DNA of 43,210 nucleotides from UBA1081 sp964613045. Lineage in GTDB: Bacteria > Bacillota > Clostridia > Oscillospirales > Acutalibacteraceae. The position numbers were made by a program, and so were the translations under genes. Location of the stretch: contig CAZTFS010000005.1 in assembly GCA_964613045.1 (NCBI GenBank), positions 1 through 43,210 on the forward strand, read 5' to 3'. This document shows, in pieces, positions 33,715 through 40,713 of the stretch; position 1 is the first letter of the stretch; each line of letters begins with the position of its first letter. Below the pieces are notes generated by a model that was not told where the DNA came from, did no database searches, and was given only the letters and a program-made list of their open reading frames with translations.

Positions 33715-35688
33715 TTAGTTTGTTTTGTAGACGGGAATTATTTCTTTTACCATTTCGGTGATTCTGTCGCTGTTCTCGTATGCGGCGAGCATAAGTTCGT
33801 CAAGCTGTTTCTGGAACAGATCGGGGTCAAATCGGATGGGTTTTCCGATATGTATAAGCTTGTTGGGAGTAGTTTGTAAGCCTTCCTCCTCCATAAGCTT
33901 TTCTTCATATAGCTTCTCGCCGGGTCTCAAGCCTGTATATTCGATTTTAATGTCGGTGTCAGGCATTAATCCCGAGAGCTTTATAAGATTGCGTGCAAGA
34001 GTGTCGATTTTAACAGGAGATCCCATATCAAGAACAAAGATCTCTCCACCGTGAGCGTATGCACCTGCAAGAAGAACAAGCGATACTGCTTCTGGTATAG
34101 TCATAAAATATCTGATAATTTCGGGATGCGTTACCGTTACGGGACCGCCCTTTTCTATCTGACGTTTGAAGAGGGGAACCACAGAACCGTTTGAGCCCAG
34201 AACATTGCCGAATCTTACGGCAACAAACTCTGTTCTTACATGCTCGGGAACACCGTCGGAATAAAGCGTGCCTTCCTCCTCCAGATGAGTGAAGAGTCTG
34301 GGAATATCCTTCTGGCGGTTTTCCTTGATTTTTTTATCAAATGACTGGATTACCATTTCGCAAAGACGTTTGCTTGCTCCCATTATGTTGGTGGGGTTGA
34401 CAGCTTTGTCTGTGCTGATAAGTACAAATCTTTCGCAATTATTAACCATTGCGGCGTAAGCTGTTTTATATGTACCGATAACATTGTTTTTGATTGCCTC
34501 GCAGGGGCTGTCTTCCATAAGAGGAACATGCTTATGAGCCGCCGCATGGTAAACAATGTTGGGGTGGAAACGCTTGAATAAGCAGTCTAACCGTCTTGAG
34601 TCACGTACTGAACCGATAAGAACCTCCAGCTTCATTTCGGGGTACTTATCTTTCAGCTCCTGTTGAATTGCATAGGCGTTATTCTCGTAAATATCAAAAA
34701 TAATAAGCCTTTCGGGTTTGTGAGCTGCAACCTGACGGCAAAGCTCACTGCCGATTGAACCGCCTCCGCCGGTAACAAGAATCGTTTTTCCTTTTATGAG
34801 GTCATAAACCTCCTTCATATCTGCCTTTATAGGCTCTCTGCCGAGCAGATCTTCAACGGAAACATCCTTGAGTGCACCTGTGGTAATTCCGCTGTTAACA
34901 TACTGATAGAAGTCGGGAAGGGTTTTTGTTTCGCAGCCTGTTTCTTTACAGATATTAACGATCTCTCTTATAATATCTTTTGATGCACTGGGCATTGCAA
35001 TGTAGATTCGGTCAACATGATATTTTTCAACATTATGAAGGATGTCATCCCTTCCGCCAACAATCTGAACACCGTAAAAATAACGGTTCTGCTTGTCAGG
35101 GTTATCATCGATCATACATACAACACGGTCTTTGTTGCCCCTTGTTTTTGTGATATTTTCAAGCAACATTCTGCCTGCATCGCCCGCACCGATTATCATA
35201 ACTCTGTGATAGGCATGCGTACCTGTATCTGTTCCGAAAAGCTGAGGCATTGCAGAAAAGATTCTGTAGGAAAATCTTGATGCAAGCAAAAGCAGAAGCT
35301 GGAAGCATGTTCCCCAGAGGTAGTAGGAAAGGGGCATTCTTCTGAACAGAATCGTTATCAGAATGATGTGAACTGCTGATGCTGTCAGACTGCCGACTGC
35401 CGTCTTGAGAAGCTCCCGTATGCTCACATATTCCCATATACTGTGATACATTCGGAATGCATAGAAGATAGCAAGGCATATTACAGTATATATGGGGATG
35501 AAATAAACATAAGGATCAAGATATTTTTCGGGAATTTCGGAAAATACGCCGTCAAATCTTATCCACAAAGCAAGAAAATACGATATATTGATTGCCATAA
35601 TATCGTATGCCATGAGAAAAATGGCTTTTATACGCCAGGTTTCAATATGAAATTTTCTTTTACAGGAGAGTGACTTTGATAATTTCAC
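33715..35688 (-). CDS. Membrane UDP-GlcNAc 4,6-dehydratase (CapD/PglF/WbpM-like)
   Basis: The 657-residue protein has four or five N-terminal membrane helices (~20-150), a first nucleotide-binding-like domain (IIGAGDAGRM, ~167) and a full SDR domain (~290-end) with ILVTGGGGSIGSELC and STDKAVNPTNIMGASKR, the Met-Gly-x-x-Lys motif of the FlaA1/CapD group. It would convert UDP-GlcNAc to the 4-keto-6-deoxy sugar at the membrane, feeding the aminotransferase and the initiating transferase. GTG at 35688 with AAAGGA upstream is the preferred start; the nearby ATG runs straight into TGA, and the TTG at 35697 is too close to the ribosome-binding site. Confidence 0.87.
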   Translation of the reverse strand: MKLSKSLSCKRKFHIETWRIKAIFLMAYDIMAINISYFLALWIRFDGVFSEIPEKYLDPYVYFIPIYTVICLAIFYAFRMYHSIWEYVSIRELLKTAVGSLTASAVHIILITILFRRMPLSYYLWGTCFQLLLLLASRFSYRIFSAMPQLFGTDTGTHAYHRVMIIGAGDAGRMLLENITKTRGNKDRVVCMIDDNPDKQNRYFYGVQIVGGRDDILHNVEKYHVDRIYIAMPSASKDIIREIVNICKETGCETKTLPDFYQYVNSGITTGALKDVSVEDLLGREPIKADMKEVYDLIKGKTILVTGGGGSIGSELCRQVAAHKPERLIIFDIYENNAYAIQQELKDKYPEMKLEVLIGSVRDSRRLDCLFKRFHPNIVYHAAAHKHVPLMEDSPCEAIKNNVIGTYKTAYAAMVNNCERFVLISTDKAVNPTNIMGASKRLCEMVIQSFDKKIKENRQKDIPRLFTHLEEEGTLYSDGVPEHVRTEFVAVRFGNVLGSNGSVVPLFKRQIEKGGPVTVTHPEIIRYFMTIPEAVSLVLLAGAYAHGGEIFVLDMGSPVKIDTLARNLIKLSGLMPDTDIKIEYTGLRPGEKLYEEKLMEEEGLQTTPNKLIHIGKPIRFDPDLFQKQLDELMLAAYENSDRITEMVKEIIPVYKTN

Positions 35689-35693
35689 ATTAA

Positions 35694-37211
35694 TCAATCC
35701 TTTGTGTCTTCGTGATCTGAACTTTTGTGTCTTTTCTTTTTGCTGTGGTGTTTACGGTCTTTTCCGTAGCCGTAGCCATAACCGTAGCCATATTTGTAAC
35801 CGTAGCCGTATCTGTAACCGTAGCCGTAACCGTATCCGTATCCGTAACCGCCATAGTTAAGAATGCTGTTTGCTGTGCCGTTAAGTACTGTCCCAATGAT
35901 ATTGATATCTGTTGTCATCAGATTGTCAAGTCCGCTTTTGATTCGTGAAACTCTTACGGCATCCTGGTGTATAACGTAGATTACTGCATCAGCGGCTTGT
36001 GCAATGAACATCGCATCGGAAATGAGACCGCACGGAGGTGTGTCAACAAGTATATAATCAAATCTATCCCTGAGAGAGTTCAGAACTTGCTTGATCTTTC
36101 CCGAGTTAAAGTAGCCGGTTTCTTCTTTTTCACTTGAAGCGGGGAGCATAACATGAATGTTGTACTTTTTAATGTAAGCCATGTTGTATTCATCTGAAAC
36201 TTCTTTGAATTTAAGCTCCTGAGGGTCAATCCCAAGCAGGGAAAGAACACTCGGATGTCTTATATCGCCGTCTACAAGCAGGATCCTTTTATTAAGATCC
36301 ACAAGTGAAACAGCAAGGTTTGTTATAACCGTTGTTTTTCCCTCGCCGGATACTGAGCTTGTTGCCATAACGATTTTTTCATTTTCCTTGAGTGTGGAAA
36401 CAAATATGTTTCTGAGTATTCTGACAGACTCCTTGAAGCTGTCACTGATCTCAGAATTTGTGAACAGCAGGGAATTGTCGGTCTTGATAGTACGCTTTTT
36501 GAATGCAATGTGAGGAATAACTGCAAGAGTTTCCTGATTAAGCTCGGTTTTAATGTCATTTTTTGTTTTTATTGTTCTTCTTTGAAGTACGTAAATAAAG
36601 ATCACGAAGAATCCTAAAACTGCTCCGATTGCTCCGCCTGAAAGTGCCTGGCTGAGATAGTCAACCTTATTTGACGGTGACGTGGGAATCTGAGGCTGCG
36701 TAATTATTTCAAATCTGATGTCACCGATAACATGTTTGGCTACAGCCGGGAAATTTTCAATTGCAGAAAGCAATACATCATAGGTGAGCTGAGGATCTGA
36801 ACCTGTTGAAGTAATTGTAATCATATTTGTATTTGTAACCGCAGAAGCACTGAGCTTTGCAGGCACTGCAGACAGCCCCAGATCCTCACATATCATATCC
36901 TGCAGGATATTAACTGAGAGAATATGGGGAAAAGTGGTTGAAATCTGTGAAGCAGTGGTTGAGTCGTAATAGAAATTGTAAACTGAAACACCGCCAATTG
37001 CTGAGGCAGTGCTTTGAGTGTTGACTGTAAGAGTTGCGGAAGAAGTATATTGCGGCGTATAATTTATGCGTTCGATGATCGCTTTGAAACCGCCTGCAAT
37101 TACTGCGGCAGCAACACAAATCCACCAGAACTTTTGCAAGCCCTTTATTATATCGCTCAGATAGACTTTTACAAAGTCATCTCTTTTAATGTTTTTCTGT
37201 GTCTGACTCAT
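35694..37211 (-). CDS. Wzz/BY-kinase fusion with 15-tyrosine Gly-Tyr tail (second copy in the operon)
   Basis: The 505-residue protein joins a Wzz-like domain (membrane helices ~29-48 and ~193-214) to a bacterial tyrosine kinase domain with Walker A SGEGKTT, Walker A' LLVDGDIRHP and Walker B ILVDTPP. The C-terminal tail is a run of Tyr-Gly pairs with 15 tyrosines, then a His/Lys-rich end (DRKHHSKKKRHKSS). In capsule systems such tails autophosphorylate, and cycling with the CpsB phosphatase controls chain length and polymer output. It ends at 35694, where the dehydratase starts. It is paralogous to the upstream kinase but has a much longer Tyr array. Confidence 0.9.
   Translation of the reverse strand: MSQTQKNIKRDDFVKVYLSDIIKGLQKFWWICVAAAVIAGGFKAIIERINYTPQYTSSATLTVNTQSTASAIGGVSVYNFYYDSTTASQISTTFPHILSVNILQDMICEDLGLSAVPAKLSASAVTNTNMITITSTGSDPQLTYDVLLSAIENFPAVAKHVIGDIRFEIITQPQIPTSPSNKVDYLSQALSGGAIGAVLGFFVIFIYVLQRRTIKTKNDIKTELNQETLAVIPHIAFKKRTIKTDNSLLFTNSEISDSFKESVRILRNIFVSTLKENEKIVMATSSVSGEGKTTVITNLAVSLVDLNKRILLVDGDIRHPSVLSLLGIDPQELKFKEVSDEYNMAYIKKYNIHVMLPASSEKEETGYFNSGKIKQVLNSLRDRFDYILVDTPPCGLISDAMFIAQAADAVIYVIHQDAVRVSRIKSGLDNLMTTDINIIGTVLNGTANSILNYGGYGYGYGYGYGYRYGYGYKYGYGYGYGYGKDRKHHSKKKRHKSSDHEDTKD
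35764..35856. repeat. Six-base tandem repeat coding the Gly-Tyr tail of the BY-kinase
   Basis: On the plus strand repeated ccgtag/ccgtaa/ccgtat units (read on the minus strand as TAC-GG-type codon pairs) run for about 90 bases, encoding 15 tyrosines alternating with glycine, interrupted by one Arg and one Lys codon. Such arrays can gain or lose units in multiples of six and so change the number of phosphorylation sites without breaking the frame. Confidence 0.8.
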
Positions 37212-37232
37212 TTCTTCAGTTCTTTCTTAGTG

Positions 37233-38720
37233 TTATTGATTGTCAGTGCTTGAATTATCGGCTGCAGTGACTTTCGGTCTGATCTTGTTGTAGTGACCGT
37301 AATGACCGTAGTGACTGTAATAATTGCCGTATTTTCTGCCGTAATGTCTGCTTTCATCATTTCCGGAGAATGAGAAGGGGGTGATAAGCGGGTAGACATC
37401 GTTAAGAATACAGCCGGCAAAATTATCACTGATTTTACTTACAGTAGATATTGTATCGTTGATTGCCGCAACTTTAACTGTATCTGTTCTGACAACTAAA
37501 AGGGTCTTGTTTGCAATTTTTATAACGTTTGTAACGGATGAATCAACGGAGATCGGTGCTGTATCAATTATAACAAAATCAGCCTTTTCTTTGAGTTTGT
37601 TTAAGAAGCGTTCGATTTCGCCGCTTTCCAGCCACTTGTGGCTGTCAGTCCACGGTCTTGTGTTGATTGCAAGATAAAGTGAGGTCTTCTTGTATCTTCT
37701 CAGACGGAAGCTGTTGTTGGATATCTGCTTATCAAAAAGATTTGAAAGCTCACTGTTTTCTTCATATTCTTCGTTGAATATTTTGTGCAGAGCCGGCTTT
37801 TTGCCGTCAAGGTCAAAAAGGATAACTCTGTAGCCTCTGTCTGCCAGAGAAACTGCAATATTTGCGGCACAGGTGGATTTGCCTTCGTTTTCCGCAATGC
37901 TTGTAATTGCGAAAATCTTACTGCCGTTTTTGTTCTTCATGTACTCAAGCTTTGCCGCTATTTTGTGGAAGCTTTCGATGAAACGAAGACTGATAAACGC
38001 ATTGCTGTGGATAAGCAGACCCTTTTTCTTCCTATTGACTATTTCGTTGAATGTCAATTTTTTGTTTTCATGAAGAATACTGCCCAAAAGCTTCGCATCT
38101 ATTTTGGCGTTGAAGCCGTTTTCGTTTTTGACGGTATCTCTTGTAAGTGAAAGCACAATGATTGCAAAAAGCGACAGAACAACGCACGCAGCAATGATCA
38201 GGTCTTTGTTCTGGTCAGGTATGGAGTTCGAGGGAGCCATCGGCATTGACGGATACTTAAGTACACTTATGGTCGCATTGCTGAACACCTTATTTGTTAA
38301 ATCAGGATAAATATCCAGTACGGCAGAGAGTAATCTGTAGGCTGTTTCCGGATTGTCGGAGGTAACTTGAAGTTTGATAAAATTGGTGTTCTGAATGACA
38401 GATGCCGAAACCGTACCTTTAAAGCTGCTTTCACCTATGTGTGCTGCAGCTTTTTCTTTCATGACCGATTGTGTAAAAACGTTTGTTGCAACATTTGCTG
38501 CATCGCATGATGCTGAAAACAATGAGTATGTGTAATTACTGCTCTTCATATTAACAATAAGCGTTGCAGATGCCGTATACTCGGGCTCATAAACCTTATG
38601 TGCTGCGATGTAAACACCCATCGCACCTATAAGGGCTGCAAGTATTACGGTCCAGAAATTTCTTACGATATCTTTTACAAGGCTGTGCCATTCAATTGTA
38701 ATTTTGTTTTTTTCATTCAT
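37233..38720 (-). CDS. Wzz/BY-kinase fusion with His/Tyr-rich tail (first copy)
   Basis: The 495-residue protein has a Wzz-like half (helices ~19-40 and ~170-190) and a kinase half with Walker A ENEGKST, Walker A' ILFDLDGKKP and Walker B FVIIDTAP. The tail has seven tyrosines (RHYGRKYGNYYSHYGHYGHY), shorter and more histidine-rich than in the next gene. The two kinases have clearly diverged, which suggests separate roles, for instance one for chain length and one for export or assembly, but this is inference. It starts 6 bases after the Ig-like gene. Confidence 0.9.
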   Translation of the reverse strand: MNEKNKITIEWHSLVKDIVRNFWTVILAALIGAMGVYIAAHKVYEPEYTASATLIVNMKSSNYTYSLFSASCDAANVATNVFTQSVMKEKAAAHIGESSFKGTVSASVIQNTNFIKLQVTSDNPETAYRLLSAVLDIYPDLTNKVFSNATISVLKYPSMPMAPSNSIPDQNKDLIIAACVVLSLFAIIVLSLTRDTVKNENGFNAKIDAKLLGSILHENKKLTFNEIVNRKKKGLLIHSNAFISLRFIESFHKIAAKLEYMKNKNGSKIFAITSIAENEGKSTCAANIAVSLADRGYRVILFDLDGKKPALHKIFNEEYEENSELSNLFDKQISNNSFRLRRYKKTSLYLAINTRPWTDSHKWLESGEIERFLNKLKEKADFVIIDTAPISVDSSVTNVIKIANKTLLVVRTDTVKVAAINDTISTVSKISDNFAGCILNDVYPLITPFSFSGNDESRHYGRKYGNYYSHYGHYGHYNKIRPKVTAADNSSTDNQ

Positions 38721-38726
38721 AGCTTA

Positions 38727-39545
38727 TCATTTCCCAATAACTACAATCATTATGCTGTGTCCCTGAATGCCGTTGGCATCGGTAGCGTAATAGTGAACGA
38801 TATATGTTCCTTCTTTGTTGATATCCAAATTAGATTCAGTCCGGACGGAATCTTTCACATCGTTATAGTTTTCATCTGTTGCACTTATCACAAAGCTTGT
38901 AAGATCAAGTTGTGAGCCGGGTTCAGCGTAAACAAGATAATCTTTAAGCTCAATTACGGGAGCGTTAATTTTTCTGTCCTCCACAACAAGGGGGAGACTG
39001 AGTTCCGATGAATCACCGTTTTTGTTCGTTACGGATACATCTAAGGTGAAAACGCCTGTGACCGCACTCGTATAATCTTTTGAGGTTATTACGATATTTT
39101 CTGTAATATTGCCGTCTATGCAATCATTAGCTGAAATAACATCACGCAGGTCTATTGCTTCATAAAGTGAATAGCAAAGTGATTCATTGACCTCAAAGGT
39201 GGGGGATACATAATCTTTGTACCGTATCTTTCTCGTTGCCGTTGCAACATTGTTGTTGCTGTCGCAAACGGAATATGTGACCTTGGATATGCCTTTTTCA
39301 ATGAATCTTGATATGGATTCAACAATGATCTTATCTGTCAGATCCTTGTCTTTTTCGTCGTATGCAGTAACGCCCTGAAGAAGCTCTTCATCATTAGCAT
39401 TCAGGCTGACATCCATTATTTCATTTTCGATTGTGATAACGGGTATTGTTTTGTCTTCGCTTATTTTCTCCGAAACAAAAACAACGGAAAAAAGCGTAAA
39501 AACGATCACGAACAGAAGTGAAATAACAAGTCTGTAAATTCGCAT
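38727..39545 (-). CDS. Membrane-anchored protein with three Ig-like (DUF5011/HYR-type) repeats
   Basis: The 272-residue protein has an N-terminal hydrophobic segment (~7-27) acting as an uncleaved anchor or signal, then three similar ~75-85-residue segments, roughly 32-110, 111-190 and 193-271. Each has the Ig-like pattern: an opening proline or valine-rich strand, an acidic turn (AYDEKDKDLTD, ANDCIDGNITE, ATDENYNDVKD) and a closing strand (KVTYSVCDSNNN, TLDVSVTNKNGD, IVHYYATDANGI). Its ATG overlaps the phosphatase stop (TAATG) with AAGGAG ahead. No enzyme motif is seen. I know of no named capsule component of this form; a role in sensing or scaffolding polymer outside the membrane is inference. 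Confidence 0.78.
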   Translation of the reverse strand: MRIYRLVISLLFVIVFTLFSVVFVSEKISEDKTIPVITIENEIMDVSLNANDEELLQGVTAYDEKDKDLTDKIIVESISRFIEKGISKVTYSVCDSNNNVATATRKIRYKDYVSPTFEVNESLCYSLYEAIDLRDVISANDCIDGNITENIVITSKDYTSAVTGVFTLDVSVTNKNGDSSELSLPLVVEDRKINAPVIELKDYLVYAEPGSQLDLTSFVISATDENYNDVKDSVRTESNLDINKEGTYIVHYYATDANGIQGHSIMIVVIGK

Positions 39546-40279
39546 TATTTTTCTCCTTGGATTCTTTGGTTTTTAATAACTTTTATCGGGTTTTCGCATA
39601 GCAGGAGCTGTGCGTAATCATAAGAATATAATTCGCCTATCATTTCGTGGGTATTTTCAAGACGAGGCGTTCTGACATAGGGACTGTGGGCATCGCTTGC
39701 AACAAAGTCTGCAAGCTGTCTTTCAAGAATACTGTGGGCGGAAGATTGTGCAGTTCTGCCGAATTTGCCTGTAATGCTTCCTTTGTTCAGCTGGATAAGA
39801 CATCCGATTTCTTTAATGTATCCGGCAGCCTCCTCGTCGTACTGAACAAATTCATATCTTTCCGGATGAGCAATAATAGGTATATAGCCTTCGGCAAGAA
39901 GTTGCTCAAGCTTTGAAAATACTGTCCTTGGGTGCTCATAAAAATCAAATTCAATCAGCGGATATACAGAATTATTCAGCGTAATAAGCAGACCTTTTTT
40001 CAGTTGCTGCAGAAAATCGCCGTAAGCAAAAATTTCATGCCCCGGGAAAATTTTAAGGGGGATATTTTCGGCTGTGAGCCTTTTGTTAAGCTCAATTAGA
40101 TTTTCCGAATATTCTTTATCAAAATGGTTCTGAAATGAATTCGGAATGTTGCTGTGAGGGGTGGCGATTATGGCTTCTGTTCCGCTTTCGGCAGCGAATT
40201 TTGCCATGCTTACAGAGTCTGCTATGTTACCGGCACCATCGTCAACTCCGGGCAAAATATGACAATGAATATCGAACAT
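39545..40279 (-). CDS. cpsB: PHP-family tyrosine phosphatase (CpsB/CapC/YwqE-like), first gene of the capsule operon
   Basis: The 244-residue enzyme has the metal-dependent PHP motifs of CpsB: HCHILPGVDDG (~4-14), TPHSN, a VIAHPERY-type block (IIAHPERYEFV) and ASDAHSP near the C-terminus; these residues bind the metal cluster. It would remove phosphate from the tyrosine tails of the kinases encoded downstream. I choose the ATG at 40279 (MFDIHCH) because the earlier TTG at 40300 is implausible. Its ribosome-binding position is occupied by a run of eight G residues rather than AGGAGG. It heads a ~35-kb minus-strand operon. Confidence 0.9.
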   Translation of the reverse strand: MFDIHCHILPGVDDGAGNIADSVSMAKFAAESGTEAIIATPHSNIPNSFQNHFDKEYSENLIELNKRLTAENIPLKIFPGHEIFAYGDFLQQLKKGLLITLNNSVYPLIEFDFYEHPRTVFSKLEQLLAEGYIPIIAHPERYEFVQYDEEAAGYIKEIGCLIQLNKGSITGKFGRTAQSSAHSILERQLADFVASDAHSPYVRTPRLENTHEMIGELYSYDYAQLLLCENPIKVIKNQRIQGEK

Positions 40280-40283
40280 GATG

Positions 40284-40291
40284 CCCCCCCC
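40284..40291 (-). promoter_or_regulatory. G8 tract in the ribosome-binding position of the capsule operon's first gene
   Basis: Plus strand shows eight consecutive C (G on the coding strand), ending four bases before the phosphatase ATG, with TTGTG on its 5' side. It pairs only partly with the anti-Shine-Dalgarno. Runs of G this long are slippage-prone, so the tract could tune translation of the operon. The consequence is speculative. Confidence 0.45.
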
Positions 40292-40538
40292 ACAATGCAA
40301 AAGAACTCAGAATTTATAATATAACATAATAAATATATATAAAAATCGACAAATTTTCGTTATTTACAACATTATGCAGTAAAATATTTTTGAAAAAAAC
40401 AATTAGGAAAATTAAGGAATATTTCTGTTTGAGACGTGAATTAAAAAGCGGAGTTTTATTCGGAAATTCATCAATGTATATAGTGAAAATACGCTTTATG
40501 CAAAAACGATGAGAAAGTAAAAGATGAAGAACGGCAGG

Positions 40539-40638
40539 NNNNNNNNNNNNNNNNNNNNNNNNNNNNNNNNNNNNNNNNNNNNNNNNNNNNNNNNNNNNNN
40601 NNNNNNNNNNNNNNNNNNNNNNNNNNNNNNNNNNNNNN
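40539..40638. other. Scaffold gap (100 Ns)
   Basis: Exactly 100 unresolved bases, the usual placeholder for a gap of unknown size. Its place in the intergenic region of two divergent transcription units suggests a repeat or a variable region that the assembler could not join, but this is not shown. Confidence 0.98.
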
Positions 40639-40649
40639 ATTTTTTTGAA

Positions 40650-40678
40650 TTGACAAGAGTGTCTTTATGACTTATAAT
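40650..40678 (+). promoter_or_regulatory. Consensus sigma-A promoter for the galacturonokinase-like operon
   Basis: Perfect TTGACA (40650-40655), 17-base spacer and perfect TATAAT (40673-40678), 35 bases before the GTG start at 40714 and only 11 bases beyond the gap. Such an exact match predicts strong constitutive transcription unless an operator overlaps it. Confidence 0.85.
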
Positions 40679-40713
40679 TAAATTCAAAAGTCAGAACGGA
40701 GGAATATGTCACA

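Larger units (their letters stand above)
40280..40713. other. Divergent regulatory interval, partly missing (assembly gap)
   Basis: Between the phosphatase start and the galacturonokinase-like gene. 40301-40538 is highly AT-rich with A/T runs; no strong minus-strand promoter was found there. The 100 Ns at 40539-40638 are of unknown true length, so the capsule promoter, an acetyltransferase or a repeat could be hidden. A perfect plus-strand promoter follows the gap. Confidence 0.6.

Noticed and set aside
35690..35948. Thr/Val/Ala-rich frames overlapping the Gly-Tyr tail region
   Set aside because: Shadow translations of the six-base repeat; no start signals of their own.
15764..36000. Search for CRISPR arrays, tRNA or rRNA genes
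   Set aside because: No spaced identical direct repeats and no cloverleaf or rRNA-like stretches were noticed; repeats present are coding tails and glycosyltransferase paralogy.
40301..40538. Capsule operon promoter in the visible side of the gap
   Set aside because: Only a weak TTGTCG...TATGTT-like pair is seen; too poor to annotate. The true promoter may be in the gap.
40471..40687. Frames running through the N gap
   Set aside because: Residues in the middle are unknown; not evidence for coding.
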